A DNA stretch of 64,000 nt from Methanofollis ethanolicus (lineage in GTDB: Archaea > Halobacteriota > Methanomicrobia > Methanomicrobiales > Methanofollaceae): positions 248,001-312,000 of the forward strand of contig NZ_BCNW01000001.1 in NCBI RefSeq assembly GCF_001571385.1, read 5' to 3'. Positions 10,567 through 20,553 of the stretch are shown here, piece by piece. Every line of letters begins with the position of its first letter. Position 1 is the first letter of the stretch. Both the position numbers and the translations under genes were made by a program. The notes below the pieces were generated by a model that ran no database searches, was not told the DNA's origin, and saw only the letters and a program-made list of their open reading frames with translations.

Positions 10567-12906
10567 ATGACCAAGCAGACAATGACACCTGATGACTACG
10601 AGCAGGAAAACGCTCGTCTCAGAGAGAGACTGGCAGAGGCAGAGGCAAAGATAGGGCGGTATGAGACCATCCTCGACGAGATCCCCTTCCCCATCTCGGT
10701 CACCGACATGGACATGACCTGGTCGTTCATGAACAGGGCACTCGAGTCCCTGCTGAACCTCGACAGAAAGGAAGACCTTGGAAAGCACTGCAGTTCATGC
10801 AATGGTGCGGCCTGCAACACCGAACAGTGCGGCATCGCCGCATTGCGGGATGGGAAAAAGAGGACGATCTTCGAAGAGCACGGGAAGAGCATCCAGATCG
10901 ATGCCGCCTACCTGACCGATACCCGGGGGACGCAGATCGGCCATGTCGAGATCCTGCAGGACATCACCGCGATGGCAGAGGTCACCGCGTTCCTGGAGGC
11001 CGAAACACAGCGGGTTGCAGAGAACCTCGCCAGGATCGCTGACGGCAACCCCGACGTCAACCTCACGATGGGGGCGACCGACCGGTACACGGAGGGTGTC
11101 GCGCCCCTCATCACCGGGATCGACAGGGCGACGGCAGCGACCCTCGAGTCCCTCGACCTGATGCTGAAAGACATCGCCATGCTCGCCGAGGCCGGGAGGG
11201 ACGGGAGACTCTCGACCCGTGCCGATGCCGCCCGGCATAAGGGAGAGTACAGGACCCTCGTGCAGAAGATCAACGCCCTCCTCGACGCCGTCATCGTGCC
11301 GCTCCAGGGTGCCACACAGAATGCCGAACTCATCGGCATGGGCCAGATCCCGGAAAGGGTCGACGCAACACAGTACAAAGGGGATTTCAGAAAACTTGCG
11401 GAGAACTTCAACAACTGCACCGACGGTTTGCAGGGCCTGAGGGAAGGCTATACTGTCCTCCTGAGGACCGCACAGAACGACTACACCCGGAGAGTCGAAG
11501 GGCACTACCCAGGCGGCTATGCCATGATCGCGACGGCGATCAACGCTGTCCAGGACCGCCTCCTCCACATCCAGGAGTGCATGGTTCAGATCAGCCGGGG
11601 TGACCTCTCCGAACTGGAGAGCCTCAAGGCCATCGGAAAACGTTCGGAGAACGATACGTTGATCCCGGCCTTCATTGCAATGATGGAGGCGATCCAGAGA
11701 CTCGTGGACGACGCGAAGATGCTCGCAGAGGCCGGGAAGGAAGGGCGTTTGTCCACCCGTGCCGATGCCTCGAAGCATGCAGGGGAGTTCGCCAGAGTCG
11801 TCGAGGGCGTCAACCAGTTGGTCGACGCCGTCGTGGCGCCGGTCAACGAAGCGATGCGGGTCACCGGCCGTTATGCTGGGGGCGACTACACCAAGAAGTT
11901 CTCCGACGACCTCGCCGTCGCGGGAGACTTCCAGAAGTTCAAGGACTCTCTCAACAACATGGCCGACAGGACCGCCGAAACTGTCAGGGAGATCCAGCAT
12001 ATCGCCGAACAGGTCGATTATGGCACGTCCGAGTCGAGCAAGGGCGTCGACCAGCTGGCGAAAGCCGCCGAGCAGGTTGCGATCACGAGCCAGACCTGCG
12101 CCGACCTCTCCCGGGAGACGCTCCAGAAGATTGAGGAGGTCGGCAGGCGTATCGCGGATCTTTCGTCCTCGAACGAGGAGATGGCCAGCACCTCCCGGGA
12201 TGTCCTTGAGAGGGCGGAAAACGTCGCAAAGATGGGCATGGACGCGGAAAAACTCGGCAGGGACGCCAACACGAAGATCACCGTCGTCGAGACGATCGCA
12301 CAGGAGAGCGTCCAGAACATCACCGAACTGACCCAGGAGATGCGGGAGATCAACAAGATCGTCAAACTCATCACCGACATCTCGAACCAGACCAACCTCC
12401 TCGCCCTCAACGCCGCGATCGAGGCGGCACGGGCGGGCGAGCACGGCCGCGGCTTCGCCGTCGTCGCAGGAGAGGTGAGGAACCTCGCTGGCGAGTCGAA
12501 GAAGGCGACAAACGACATCGAAAACCTCATCACATCCATCCAGGCGAAGAGCGAGAAGACCGCCACCGCGATCACCTCGGCCAACACCGAGATCGCCTCC
12601 AGTGTCGAGAGCGTCAACAACGCCATCCTCGCCCTCAACAGGATCGTCGATGGTGCCGGCAAGGTGACCAGGGACATGGGCGAGATGGCAAAGGCCATCG
12701 AAGACCAGGCGAACACGAGTAACACCGTCGTCACGATCGTCGACGAAGGGACCAGGCTCACCAAAGAGAACATGTCCGAGGTGGAGGCCCTTGCCGCCCT
12801 TGCAGAGGAGTCAAGCGCCTCGACAGAGGAGATCGACAACGCTGTGCACGAACTGACCGGGATGGCCGGGGACCTGAAGACCTCGGTAAAGAAGTTCAGG
12901 ATCTGA
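10567..12906 (+). CDS. Soluble methyl-accepting chemotaxis protein with Cys-containing PAS domain
   Basis: A 779-residue chemoreceptor without transmembrane segments, so it should sense cytoplasmic signals. An N-terminal coiled region precedes a PAS domain (about 35-145) with a cysteine cluster (HCSSC...AACNTEQC). Then come repeated HAMP-like modules to about residue 480. The C-terminal MCP signalling hairpin has its tip near residues 610-640 ([20 protein letters not shown]), where CheA/CheW bind. The ATG at 10567 follows GAGGA. The downstream gene encodes CheW. A 332-base stretch of the signalling region differs at only two positions from the second receptor at 15.3-17.4 kb. The cysteines could bind a cofactor, but that is inference. 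Confidence 0.92.
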   Translation: MTKQTMTPDDYEQENARLRERLAEAEAKIGRYETILDEIPFPISVTDMDMTWSFMNRALESLLNLDRKEDLGKHCSSCNGAACNTEQCGIAALRDGKKRTIFEEHGKSIQIDAAYLTDTRGTQIGHVEILQDITAMAEVTAFLEAETQRVAENLARIADGNPDVNLTMGATDRYTEGVAPLITGIDRATAATLESLDLMLKDIAMLAEAGRDGRLSTRADAARHKGEYRTLVQKINALLDAVIVPLQGATQNAELIGMGQIPERVDATQYKGDFRKLAENFNNCTDGLQGLREGYTVLLRTAQNDYTRRVEGHYPGGYAMIATAINAVQDRLLHIQECMVQISRGDLSELESLKAIGKRSENDTLIPAFIAMMEAIQRLVDDAKMLAEAGKEGRLSTRADASKHAGEFARVVEGVNQLVDAVVAPVNEAMRVTGRYAGGDYTKKFSDDLAVAGDFQKFKDSLNNMADRTAETVREIQHIAEQVDYGTSESSKGVDQLAKAAEQVAITSQTCADLSRETLQKIEEVGRRIADLSSSNEEMASTSRDVLERAENVAKMGMDAEKLGRDANTKITVVETIAQESVQNITELTQEMREINKIVKLITDISNQTNLLALNAAIEAARAGEHGRGFAVVAGEVRNLAGESKKATNDIENLITSIQAKSEKTATAITSANTEIASSVESVNNAILALNRIVDGAGKVTRDMGEMAKAIEDQANTSNTVVTIVDEGTRLTKENMSEVEALAALAEESSASTEEIDNAVHELTGMAGDLKTSVKKFRI

Positions 12907-12918
12907 GGGGGCAGGACA

Positions 12919-13392
12919 GTGGCAGAGACTGTCGACGTCGTCGAATTCGGGATCGGGGGCACCAGGTACGCCCTCGACATCCTGCTGGCACGCGAGATCG
13001 TCGAGATGGTGCCGATCACGCCAGTACCACGGGCACCACCCTATATTGCCGGGATCATCAACCTCAGGGGCGAGATCACCACCATCTTAAAACTCAACAC
13101 CCTTCTCGGCCTTCCGGGAGAAGGGCGGCGCGAGACGCAGAAGATCATCGTCCTCGTCCCTGATGCCACAAACGGATCAAACACCGGCATCATCGTCGAC
13201 GACGTCCACACGGTGCGGCAGGTCGGTGAAGGCGACGTCGCCCCGATGGACGAGGCGATGGCGAGGGAAGCGTACGTCAGGGGGATCATACGGATCGGAG
13301 ACGGAGAGGATACAAAAAATAAGCAGGAAAACGACCTGATCATCTGGATTGATCTCCAGAAAGTGATCAGGGAGCAGGTGAGCCGCGCCTGA
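12919..13392 (+). CDS. cheW: CheW chemotaxis coupling protein, copy 1
   Basis: A 157-residue CheW-fold protein linking receptors to CheA. Recognisable blocks are the FGIGGTRYALDI start, the IVEMVPITPVPRAPPYIAGIINLRG core and the C-terminal DLIIWIDLQKVI strand. It starts with GTG 12 bases after the receptor stop codon, so it is co-transcribed with it. A close paralogue follows the second receptor, suggesting that each receptor has a dedicated coupling protein. No cheA, cheB or cheR lies in the window. Confidence 0.92.
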   Translation: MAETVDVVEFGIGGTRYALDILLAREIVEMVPITPVPRAPPYIAGIINLRGEITTILKLNTLLGLPGEGRRETQKIIVLVPDATNGSNTGIIVDDVHTVRQVGEGDVAPMDEAMAREAYVRGIIRIGDGEDTKNKQENDLIIWIDLQKVIREQVSRA

Positions 13393-13443
13393 TCGCGGAC
13401 ACTATTACCTTTTTTGCGGATGCAAGAATAAAAGGGGCCGTGC

Positions 13444-13818
13444 TCAATCAACCGCGCCGAGTGCGGCATCGGCAACCGCAAGGGCCTCTTTCAGTTCAGC
13501 ATCCCGGATAGGCTTGACGATGTAGCCGAGGGGCCTGACAGAGAGAGCCCGTTCTCTCATTCCCCTGTCTGAGTATGCGGTGACGAAGATGCACCTGATC
13601 CCGAGTTCGTCGGCAAGGAGGGAGGCGGCCTCGATCCCGTCCCTGTCCCCTTTCAGGTTGATGTCCATCAGGGCGATATCGGGAGAGGTCTCACGGGCTT
13701 TTTCCAGCGCAAGAGCGGCCGTCGCCGCAACCCCGGTCACCGTATGTCCCAGTCTCTTTACCCGGTTTGCGACATCAAGGGCGATTATCGCGGCGTCCTC
13801 CACGACCAGCACCTTCAC
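13444..13818 (-). CDS. Response regulator (receiver domain), partner of the adjacent kinase
   Basis: A 124-residue single REC domain: acidic pair in VLVVEDAAII, phospho-acceptor in IALMDINLKGDRDG, threonine in IFVTAYSD and lysine in GYIVKPI. This variant, with MDINLKG and a KPI loop, is typical of receivers that pair with HisKA_2 kinases. Its start overlaps the kinase stop by four bases (ATGA), so the two form a two-component operon. With no DNA-binding domain, output must come through protein contacts. It converges on cheW with a T-run (TACCTTTTTTGC) between them. Confidence 0.9.
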   Translation of the reverse strand: MKVLVVEDAAIIALDVANRVKRLGHTVTGVAATAALALEKARETSPDIALMDINLKGDRDGIEAASLLADELGIRCIFVTAYSDRGMRERALSVRPLGYIVKPIRDAELKEALAVADAALGAVD

Positions 13819-15002
13819 GGCGTCTCGCCCCCGTGAGGGACCATTACGAGGACACGCGTGCCCGGGCTTTTGTCTGAGATCTCCATCCGGCCCCCGAGTT
13901 GCCCGGTCACCAGAGTCCTGACCAGGGTGAGACCCAGGGAGACGCCGGCCTCAAGGTCAAAGCCTGCTGGCATCCCCGCACCTTCGTCCTCGACGACAAG
14001 AGTGAGGGCAGTGCCGTCGTCAAGGGAAGAGACCAGGACCGGGCCGGGCGCGCCTGCCGGATAGGCATGGGTGCATGCGTTCGAGATGAGTTCGTTCACG
14101 ATCAGCCCGACAGGGATCGCAGCATCGAGCCTGAGGGAGAGGTCGGACGGCACGACGCGGGCGGTGACCAGGTCGGACGGGTAGTCAGCGGCGGCCGCAC
14201 TATCGACCATGAGGTCCGCGAGGTACGCCCCGAGGCCGACGCGGGCGTGGTCGGGAGAGCGGTCGAGATGGTCATGGGCCCGTGCCAGCACGCCGAGACG
14301 TCCTTCGGTCTTCCTGATGATCTCGCGCCCCGCACCCTCCCCCATGCTCGCCGTCTGCAGGGCGAGAAGGCTGGAGATGAACTGGAGGTTGTTTCGCACC
14401 CTCTGGTGGATCTCCACAAGCAGGCGTTCCTTCTCCTGCAGTACCTGCCGCGCCGCGGTGACGTCCTCCATGATGACGGTCACGCCGGCACTCCCGTCAT
14501 CAAAGACGGTCGGGACACATTTCACGACAAAATAGAGATTTTTTCCCTCTTTTTCGAACCGGACCTCTTCGACCCGCTCCTTCCCGGCGAACGCCACTCG
14601 CATCAGCCCGGCCTCAAGGAGGGGGGCGAAGAGGGGGACCTCCAGCGAGTCGATATCCCTGCCGGCGACCTCGCCGCGCCCGAGGCCGATGAAAGAGAGG
14701 AGGTTGTCATTGGCCTGCACCACCCTTCCCGCACTGTCGAGGACAAGGATGAGGTCTGAAGAGAAGTCGAGCATGGCAGAAATGGGCACGCGGTGGGAGA
14801 GGTAGTAGACCTTCGCGACGGCGACCTCCTGCATCTCAAGGCGGCCGGAGACGACGAGCATATTCAGGTACTTCGCCACCGAGTTCCGGTTCATCCCGAG
14901 TCGCCGCGAGATCTCGGAGGTGGAGAGGCCCCGCGGCTCTTCACGGAGGAGTTCGATGATCCGCGAGCATTCTCCTGCCGGATCTTCTGGAGTACGTGAC
15001 AC
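13815..15002 (-). CDS. Histidine kinase with N-terminal DNA-binding HTH, PAS and HisKA_2 domains
   Basis: A 395-residue soluble kinase. Residues 10-60 form a winged-helix-like HTH (LSTSEISRRLGMNRNSVAKYL), unusual for a kinase. A PAS domain covers about 75-190 and the HisKA_2 phosphoacceptor is EIHQRVRNNLQF (H near 200). The HATPase has an N-box (LIVNELISNACTHA), G1 (VEDEGAGMP) and G2 (SLGLTLVRTL). The GTG start is preceded by GGAAGGA. The HTH suggests it can bind DNA itself, and the 259-base divergent region towards the second receptor contains palindromes that could be its target. It is co-transcribed with the receiver gene. Confidence 0.88.
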   Translation of the reverse strand: MSRTPEDPAGECSRIIELLREEPRGLSTSEISRRLGMNRNSVAKYLNMLVVSGRLEMQEVAVAKVYYLSHRVPISAMLDFSSDLILVLDSAGRVVQANDNLLSFIGLGRGEVAGRDIDSLEVPLFAPLLEAGLMRVAFAGKERVEEVRFEKEGKNLYFVVKCVPTVFDDGSAGVTVIMEDVTAARQVLQEKERLLVEIHQRVRNNLQFISSLLALQTASMGEGAGREIIRKTEGRLGVLARAHDHLDRSPDHARVGLGAYLADLMVDSAAAADYPSDLVTARVVPSDLSLRLDAAIPVGLIVNELISNACTHAYPAGAPGPVLVSSLDDGTALTLVVEDEGAGMPAGFDLEAGVSLGLTLVRTLVTGQLGGRMEISDKSPGTRVLVMVPHGGETP

Positions 15003-15061
15003 GGGTTAATCCTTCCTGATTTTCATTCATCAGCACTCCAGATTTATAGTTATTACGAAAA

Positions 15062-15152
15062 CTGCCTATCAACACTGCATGCAAAAGCAGAATGTTTATA
15101 TAATTAAACGGCCATGGTTTGTCATCAGAACTGCCTATCAGTATTGATAGGC
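15062..15152. promoter_or_regulatory. Divergent promoter region with repeated CTGCCTATCA operator candidates
   Basis: Between the HTH-kinase and the second receptor, CTGCCTATCA occurs as direct repeats at 15062-15071 and 15131-15140. The second copy is half of a perfect palindrome, GCCTATCA-GTAT-TGATAGGC (15133-15152). A TATA box (TTTATATAA, 15095-15103) lies between them, so the palindrome sits about 30-50 bases downstream of it, at or just after the expected start of transcription of the receptor gene. This placement suits a repressor. Confidence 0.55.
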
Positions 15153-15261
15153 ACATGTGAAAGACAGGCGCGCCAGAGGCCCGGACCCCGGCGGCAGGCA
15201 CAGAAATATGCCTCCGGGAAGACCGACACCTCGCCGCACCCCATCAGGGAGAAGAGAGACC

Positions 15262-17412
15262 ATGAAATCACAGGACAAGGCACAGACACAGGATGCAGAG
15301 CAGGCGACAGACGACATGGAGCAGCAGGCTCAGATCGTCCTCCGGGGGATCGACCTCATTCCCACACCTCTCCATATCATCGACAGGGACTTCAGGATCA
15401 TCTTCATCAACAAGGCCGCAGCAGACCCACTCGGGATGAAGGAGAGCGAGTGCATCGGGAAACACTGCTACGACCTCTACAATGCTGAGATGTGCAAGTC
15501 AAGAAACTGCCCCGGCCGGATGGCTATGGAAACCGGGAAGACAAACAGCATCGACATTCTATATCGTGACGGCCGGTGGGAGAACTGCACCAGTGTGGCA
15601 TCCCGTGACGAAAACGGTCGGATCACCGGCGTGGTCGAGTACTTCCCGGACATCACCGCCCAGAAGCAGACCGTGCAGGACCTCCTCCATGTCGGCGAGG
15701 AGGCACGGAACGGAAACCTCTCCGCCCGCGCCAGTCTCGACGCCGAAGGCGACTTCCTGGAGATCGCAAAGAGCGTCAACGGGATTCTCGACGCCGTTGT
15801 CGTTCCCCTCCAGGGGGCCGCACGGGATGCCGAACTCATCGGGAAGGGCCAGATCCCGGAGAAAGTCGACACATCCCTGTACAGGGGTGAGTTCAAAAAA
15901 CTAGCGGAGAACTTCAACAACTGCATCGATGGCATGCAGGGCCTGAAGGAGAGCAAAGCCGTCCTCCAGAGGACCGCACAGAACGACTTCACCAGGAAAG
16001 TCGAAGGGCATTACGAGGGCATCTACGCCGATATCGCAGAGGATATCAACGCGGTCCAGAACCCTCTCCTCCATATCCAGAATATCGCGATCAATATCGG
16101 CAGGGGAAACCTATCCGACCTGAATGATCTCAAAGCGGCAGGGAAACGTTCGGAAAACGACCAGATGGTCCCGGCCTTCATCACAATGATGGAGGCGATC
16201 CAGAAACTCGTCGAGGACGCGAACATGCTCGCAAAGGCCGGCAGGGAGGGGAGGTTGGCCACACGTGCCGACGCCTCGAAGCACGAAGGGGAGTTCGCCA
16301 GAGTCGTCGTGGGCGTCAACCAGTTGATGGACGCCGTCGTCGATCCGGTCAACGAGGCGATGCGGGTCTCGGGCCAGTTCGCCGTGGGCGACTACACGGT
16401 CAGGTTCTCCGACAAAATTGCCGTCGCCGGCGACTTCCAGAAATTCAAGGAGTCCCTGAACGAGATGGCCGGGAAGACCTCCGCCGTCGTCACGCAGATC
16501 AAGCAGGCCGCGGACCAGGTGCAGTCAGGGGTTTCCGATGCAAGCAAAGGTGCGGACGAGATCGCGAAGGCAGCCGAACAGGTGGCGATCACCGGCCAGA
16601 AGTGCGCCGACCTCAACCGCGACCTCCTCACCCAGATGGAGGAGATCAGCCACCGCATCAGCGACCTCTCGGCCTCGAACGAAGAGATGGCCAGCACCTC
16701 GCAGGAAGTCCTTGAGAGAGCGGAAAACGTCGCAAAGATGGGCAAAGACGCGGAGAAACTCGGCAATGACGCCAACACGAAGATCACCGTCGTCGAGACG
16801 ATCGCACGGGAGAGCGTGAAGGACATCACCGAACTGACCCAGGAGATGCGGGAGATCAACAAGATCGTCAAACTCATCACCGACATCTCGAACCAGACCA
16901 ACCTCCTCGCCCTCAACGCCGCGATCGAGGCGGCACGGGCGGGCGAGCACGGCCGCGGCTTCGCCGTCGTCGCAGGAGAGGTGAGGAACCTCGCCGGCGA
17001 GTCGAAGAAGGCGACAAACGACATCGAAAACCTCATCACATCCATCCAGGCGAAGAGCGAGAAGACCGCCACCGCGATCACCTCCGCCAACACCGAGATC
17101 GCCTCCAGTGTCGAGAGCGTCAACAACGCCATCCTCGCCCTCAACAGGATCGTCGACGGCGCCAGCGAGGTGACTCATGACATGAGCGAGATCGCAAAGG
17201 CGGTCGAGGACCAGGCGAACACGAGCAACGCCGTCGTCCAGATCGTCGACAACGGTACCAGGCTGACCCAGGAGACAATGAAGCAGGTGAGTGACCTTGC
17301 CGCCCTCGCCGAGGAGGCAAGCGCCTCGACAGAGGAGATCGGGAGCGTCACCCATCAGCTCGACTCCATGGCCGGCGACCTGAAGGACACGATGAAGCAG
17401 TTCCGGGTGTAG
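15262..17412 (+). CDS. Soluble methyl-accepting chemotaxis protein, copy 2
   Basis: A 716-residue cytoplasmic chemoreceptor with the same architecture as the one at 10.6 kb: a PAS domain (about 25-135, with [16 protein letters not shown]), HAMP-like repeats, and a C-terminal signalling hairpin ([20 protein letters not shown]). There are no transmembrane segments. The ATG at 15262 follows a GGGAGAAGAGAG stretch. The PAS domain differs strongly from copy 1 while the signalling tip is nearly identical at DNA level, so the two probably sense different signals and feed one CheA. A cheW gene follows after six bases. Confidence 0.92.
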   Translation: MKSQDKAQTQDAEQATDDMEQQAQIVLRGIDLIPTPLHIIDRDFRIIFINKAAADPLGMKESECIGKHCYDLYNAEMCKSRNCPGRMAMETGKTNSIDILYRDGRWENCTSVASRDENGRITGVVEYFPDITAQKQTVQDLLHVGEEARNGNLSARASLDAEGDFLEIAKSVNGILDAVVVPLQGAARDAELIGKGQIPEKVDTSLYRGEFKKLAENFNNCIDGMQGLKESKAVLQRTAQNDFTRKVEGHYEGIYADIAEDINAVQNPLLHIQNIAINIGRGNLSDLNDLKAAGKRSENDQMVPAFITMMEAIQKLVEDANMLAKAGREGRLATRADASKHEGEFARVVVGVNQLMDAVVDPVNEAMRVSGQFAVGDYTVRFSDKIAVAGDFQKFKESLNEMAGKTSAVVTQIKQAADQVQSGVSDASKGADEIAKAAEQVAITGQKCADLNRDLLTQMEEISHRISDLSASNEEMASTSQEVLERAENVAKMGKDAEKLGNDANTKITVVETIARESVKDITELTQEMREINKIVKLITDISNQTNLLALNAAIEAARAGEHGRGFAVVAGEVRNLAGESKKATNDIENLITSIQAKSEKTATAITSANTEIASSVESVNNAILALNRIVDGASEVTHDMSEIAKAVEDQANTSNAVVQIVDNGTRLTQETMKQVSDLAALAEEASASTEEIGSVTHQLDSMAGDLKDTMKQFRV

Positions 17413-17417
17413 GCACC

Positions 17418-17882
17418 ATGGAGATCATAGACGTCGTCGAGTTCGAGATCGGGGGCACCCATTATGCCCTCGATATCAGCCTCGCACGGGAGATCGTCGA
17501 GATGATCCCGATCACCCCGGTGCCGCGTGCGGCACCCCATATCGCCGGGATCATCAATCTCAGGGGCGAGATCACCACCATCCTCAACCTCAACAGACTC
17601 CTCGGCCTTGCAGAGAGGGACGATAACGCAACACGGAAGATCATCGTCCTCGTCCCTGATGCCGCAAACGGCTCGAACACCGGGATCATCGTCGACGATG
17701 TCCACTCGGTGCTGCGGGTCGGGAAAGACGACATTGTCCAGATGGACGACACCCTCGCGAAGGAGGCATATGTCAAGGGTATCATCAGGATGAAGGCGGA
17801 CGAAAAGGCAGGGAAGGCCCAGAAGCAGGACCTGATCATCTGGATAGACCTCCAGAAGATCCTCCTCAACCTGACAGGCTGA
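17418..17882 (+). CDS. cheW: CheW chemotaxis coupling protein, copy 2
   Basis: A 154-residue CheW-fold protein with FEIGGTHYALDI, the IVEMIPITPVPRAAPHIAGIINLRG core and C-terminal DLIIWIDLQKIL. It is closely related to the CheW at 12.9 kb, differing mainly in the loop after INLNRLLGL and near the C-terminus (MKADEKAGKAQKQ). It lies six bases after the receptor stop codon and is surely co-expressed. Paired duplication of receptor and CheW suggests the two-gene unit was copied together. Confidence 0.92.
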   Translation: MEIIDVVEFEIGGTHYALDISLAREIVEMIPITPVPRAAPHIAGIINLRGEITTILNLNRLLGLAERDDNATRKIIVLVPDAANGSNTGIIVDDVHSVLRVGKDDIVQMDDTLAKEAYVKGIIRMKADEKAGKAQKQDLIIWIDLQKILLNLTG

Positions 17883-17942
17883 AACCCGGAAAAGCACGAA
17901 TAGAAACATATTACCCACATCCGCCCGGATCATACTGGTGGA

Positions 17943-20426
17943 ATGCGGGGAACAGAGTGGACAGGTCCGGAATTCTGCAGGCTAAGGCCTCATGTCTGTA
18001 CCTCCTCACTCGCGTTTTTTACCCTGGTCTGTTTTTCCGTCGTTTCGTATGCCTTCTCCATCGGCATCACCAGGATCACATCAGTGGTCCTCTACGTCCC
18101 GGTCGTCCTCATCGCATACCGTTACCCGCGCTACGGCATCCTCTCGGCCTTCCTCGCCGGCGCCGCCTATCTCGCCCTGTACCACATCTTCATCCCCGGA
18201 TGGACGGACTTTCCCGAAGTGCTCGTCAACACCGTCCTCCTTGTCGGCATCGGGTCCCTCACTGCTATCCTCTCGTACAGGCTGAGCGAGAAAAAGATCA
18301 ACCTGCGGGGTATCTATGATGCCTCATCCGCGGGCATCTTCCTTCTTTCTAAGGACGGGAGCATCACCGAGGAGAATGACAGGTTTCTTTCGATGCTTGG
18401 TTATGGCGGGGGGGAGAGGCCGGAGCACCTGGACCGCATCTGGTTGAGGACGGGTGCCGACCGCTTCCCCGACGGGGCGAACAACGGCATCGAGACTGAG
18501 TTCATCACCCGCGACGACCGGCAGATCCCGGTCCTCCTCTCGACAGCGCCCGGACCTGACGACCTGACCGTCTGTACGGTCGTCGATATCGGCCCGCAAA
18601 AACAGGCAGAGAGGGAGAGGGAGGAGGAGAGAGCGCGGACACGGGAATATCTCGACGTCGCCGGGGTGATCCTCCTGATCCTCGACGACAGGATGCATGT
18701 CAGGGCGATCAACAGGAAGGGGTGCACCATCCTCGGGTACCCTGAGGACGAGATCGTCGGGCAGGACTGGGCCGAGAACTACCTCCCCGTACGGGTGAGG
18801 GATAGCGTGGTCTCGGTATGCACCTCGGTCCTCCAGAGCGACCGGGGCACGGTCGTCCCTTTCGAAAACCCCGTGCTGACGAGAGACGGGGAGGAGCGGC
18901 AGATCGCATGGACAATCCAGCCGATCAGGGATGAAAAAGGGGAGGTGTTCTCCATCCTCGCATCAGGCGAGGACATCACCCGGCACAGGCAGACCGTCAG
19001 GGCGCTCGAGGAGAGTGAAGAGAGGTACGAGAGCCTTGTCGCTATCGCACCCGAAGCGATCGGCATCTACTGCGACGGGCAGATCGTCTACCTGAATGCC
19101 GCCGCCCTCCGGATGCTCGGGATCAAGGGCCCCGTCGACTTCGAGCAGATGCCCTTCTGGCCGTTTATCCACCCCGATTCCCTGGCGACTGTCCGCGAGG
19201 AACTCACCAAGACGCAGACCGGGGTCTGGTCCTCGTACTTCCAGGAGATCAAGCTCTGCAGGGTCGATGGCGAGACCGCGTATGCAGAATCGACGATGGT
19301 CCCTATCACCTACAAGGGACGGCCTGCCACTCAGTTCGTCCTCAGGGACATCACCATACAGAAACGGATGGAGGAGGAACTCAGGCGGTCCGAGGTGCTG
19401 TACAGGACGATCTTCGAGGCGGCGGCAGCCGCGATGGTGATCGTCGAGGAAGACCTGACGATCTCGCGTGCCAACTCGGGCTTTCTCACCCTCTCCGGGC
19501 TTCCGGGAGATGAGATCGAGGGAAAGATCCCCTGGGGCCTTTTTTACTCTCCACAGGATGGGAAAAGGATGCTCGAATACCACAGGAAGCGGTGCAATGG
19601 AGACCCGACAGCACCACAGACCTATCTTTCCTCCTTCGTCGATGGTGGGGGGGACTTTCACGACGTCATCGTGACCGCCTCCATCATCCCGGAGACAAAG
19701 AAGAGCATCGTCTCCTTTGTCGACGTCACCGTCCAGAGAGAATACGAGAAAGAGTTACAAAGATCGCTCCTGGAAAAGGAGGCCCTTCTCAAGGAGATCC
19801 ACCACAGGGTCAAGAACAATATGCAACAGATCGCAAGCCTCCTCTCTCTCCAGGCAGCGACGGTCGCGGACAGGGGGACCGCGGGGTGCCTGCAGGCAAG
19901 CGAGAACCGGATCACCGCAATGGCCCTCGTCCACGAGAACCTCTACCAGTCTGAGAGTCTCGCCTCCATCCGCGCCGACGCCTACATCACAACTCTCTGC
20001 TCTGAGATCAGGGCATCATACACACCAGGACCGGGGATCAGGGTCGAGACCGCCATTGACGACCTGGTCCTGGACACGGACACGGCCATCCCCTGCGGAC
20101 TGATCATCAATGAACTTGTGACGAACGCCTTCAAACACGCCTTTACCGGACGGGACCGGGGCAGGGTGCTGGTCAGTCTGGGGCAGCACGCCGGGGGGCG
20201 ACTCTGTCTCAGGGTCGAGGACGACGGGATAGGGCTGCCCGCCAATATCTCCATCGACAATGAGGAGACGCTGGGGGTGCGGTTGGTATCGGCCCTTTCC
20301 GATCAGATCGGGGGAACTCCCAGATTTGAATCAGACAGCGGGACACGTTTTTCCGTCACTTTCCCGTACACACCGTCGCAATCCCCATGCACGGGGACGG
20401 ACAGCACAGCAGAAAAAGACCCCTGA
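17943..20426 (+). CDS. Membrane-anchored multi-PAS sensor histidine kinase (HisKA_2)
   Basis: An 827-residue sensor kinase. About three transmembrane segments lie within residues 20-110. Four PAS-like modules follow (starting near 125, 235, 355 and 480), each ending in typical FVLRDIT or SGEDITRH strands. The HisKA_2 motif is EIHHRVKNNMQQIASLLSLQ (about 615). The HATPase has LIINELVTNAFKHAF (N-box), VEDDGIGLP and TLGVRLVSAL. It is a complete kinase, but its receiver is not adjacent; the REC-only proteins at 8.4 and 13.4 kb are candidates. The signal is unknown. Confidence 0.9.
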   Translation: MRGTEWTGPEFCRLRPHVCTSSLAFFTLVCFSVVSYAFSIGITRITSVVLYVPVVLIAYRYPRYGILSAFLAGAAYLALYHIFIPGWTDFPEVLVNTVLLVGIGSLTAILSYRLSEKKINLRGIYDASSAGIFLLSKDGSITEENDRFLSMLGYGGGERPEHLDRIWLRTGADRFPDGANNGIETEFITRDDRQIPVLLSTAPGPDDLTVCTVVDIGPQKQAEREREEERARTREYLDVAGVILLILDDRMHVRAINRKGCTILGYPEDEIVGQDWAENYLPVRVRDSVVSVCTSVLQSDRGTVVPFENPVLTRDGEERQIAWTIQPIRDEKGEVFSILASGEDITRHRQTVRALEESEERYESLVAIAPEAIGIYCDGQIVYLNAAALRMLGIKGPVDFEQMPFWPFIHPDSLATVREELTKTQTGVWSSYFQEIKLCRVDGETAYAESTMVPITYKGRPATQFVLRDITIQKRMEEELRRSEVLYRTIFEAAAAAMVIVEEDLTISRANSGFLTLSGLPGDEIEGKIPWGLFYSPQDGKRMLEYHRKRCNGDPTAPQTYLSSFVDGGGDFHDVIVTASIIPETKKSIVSFVDVTVQREYEKELQRSLLEKEALLKEIHHRVKNNMQQIASLLSLQAATVADRGTAGCLQASENRITAMALVHENLYQSESLASIRADAYITTLCSEIRASYTPGPGIRVETAIDDLVLDTDTAIPCGLIINELVTNAFKHAFTGRDRGRVLVSLGQHAGGRLCLRVEDDGIGLPANISIDNEETLGVRLVSALSDQIGGTPRFESDSGTRFSVTFPYTPSQSPCTGTDSTAEKDP

Positions 20427-20553
20427 TCCCTCGACCAGAGACATCCGGGAGAGGAGACGAAAGCATCCGACCCCGAAGACGCACCATCGAAAAGAGCCCG
20501 TATTTCGTCTCCAGAAAATGCCCACACGTCTGTGGCAGGATCTTCCACGTCCT

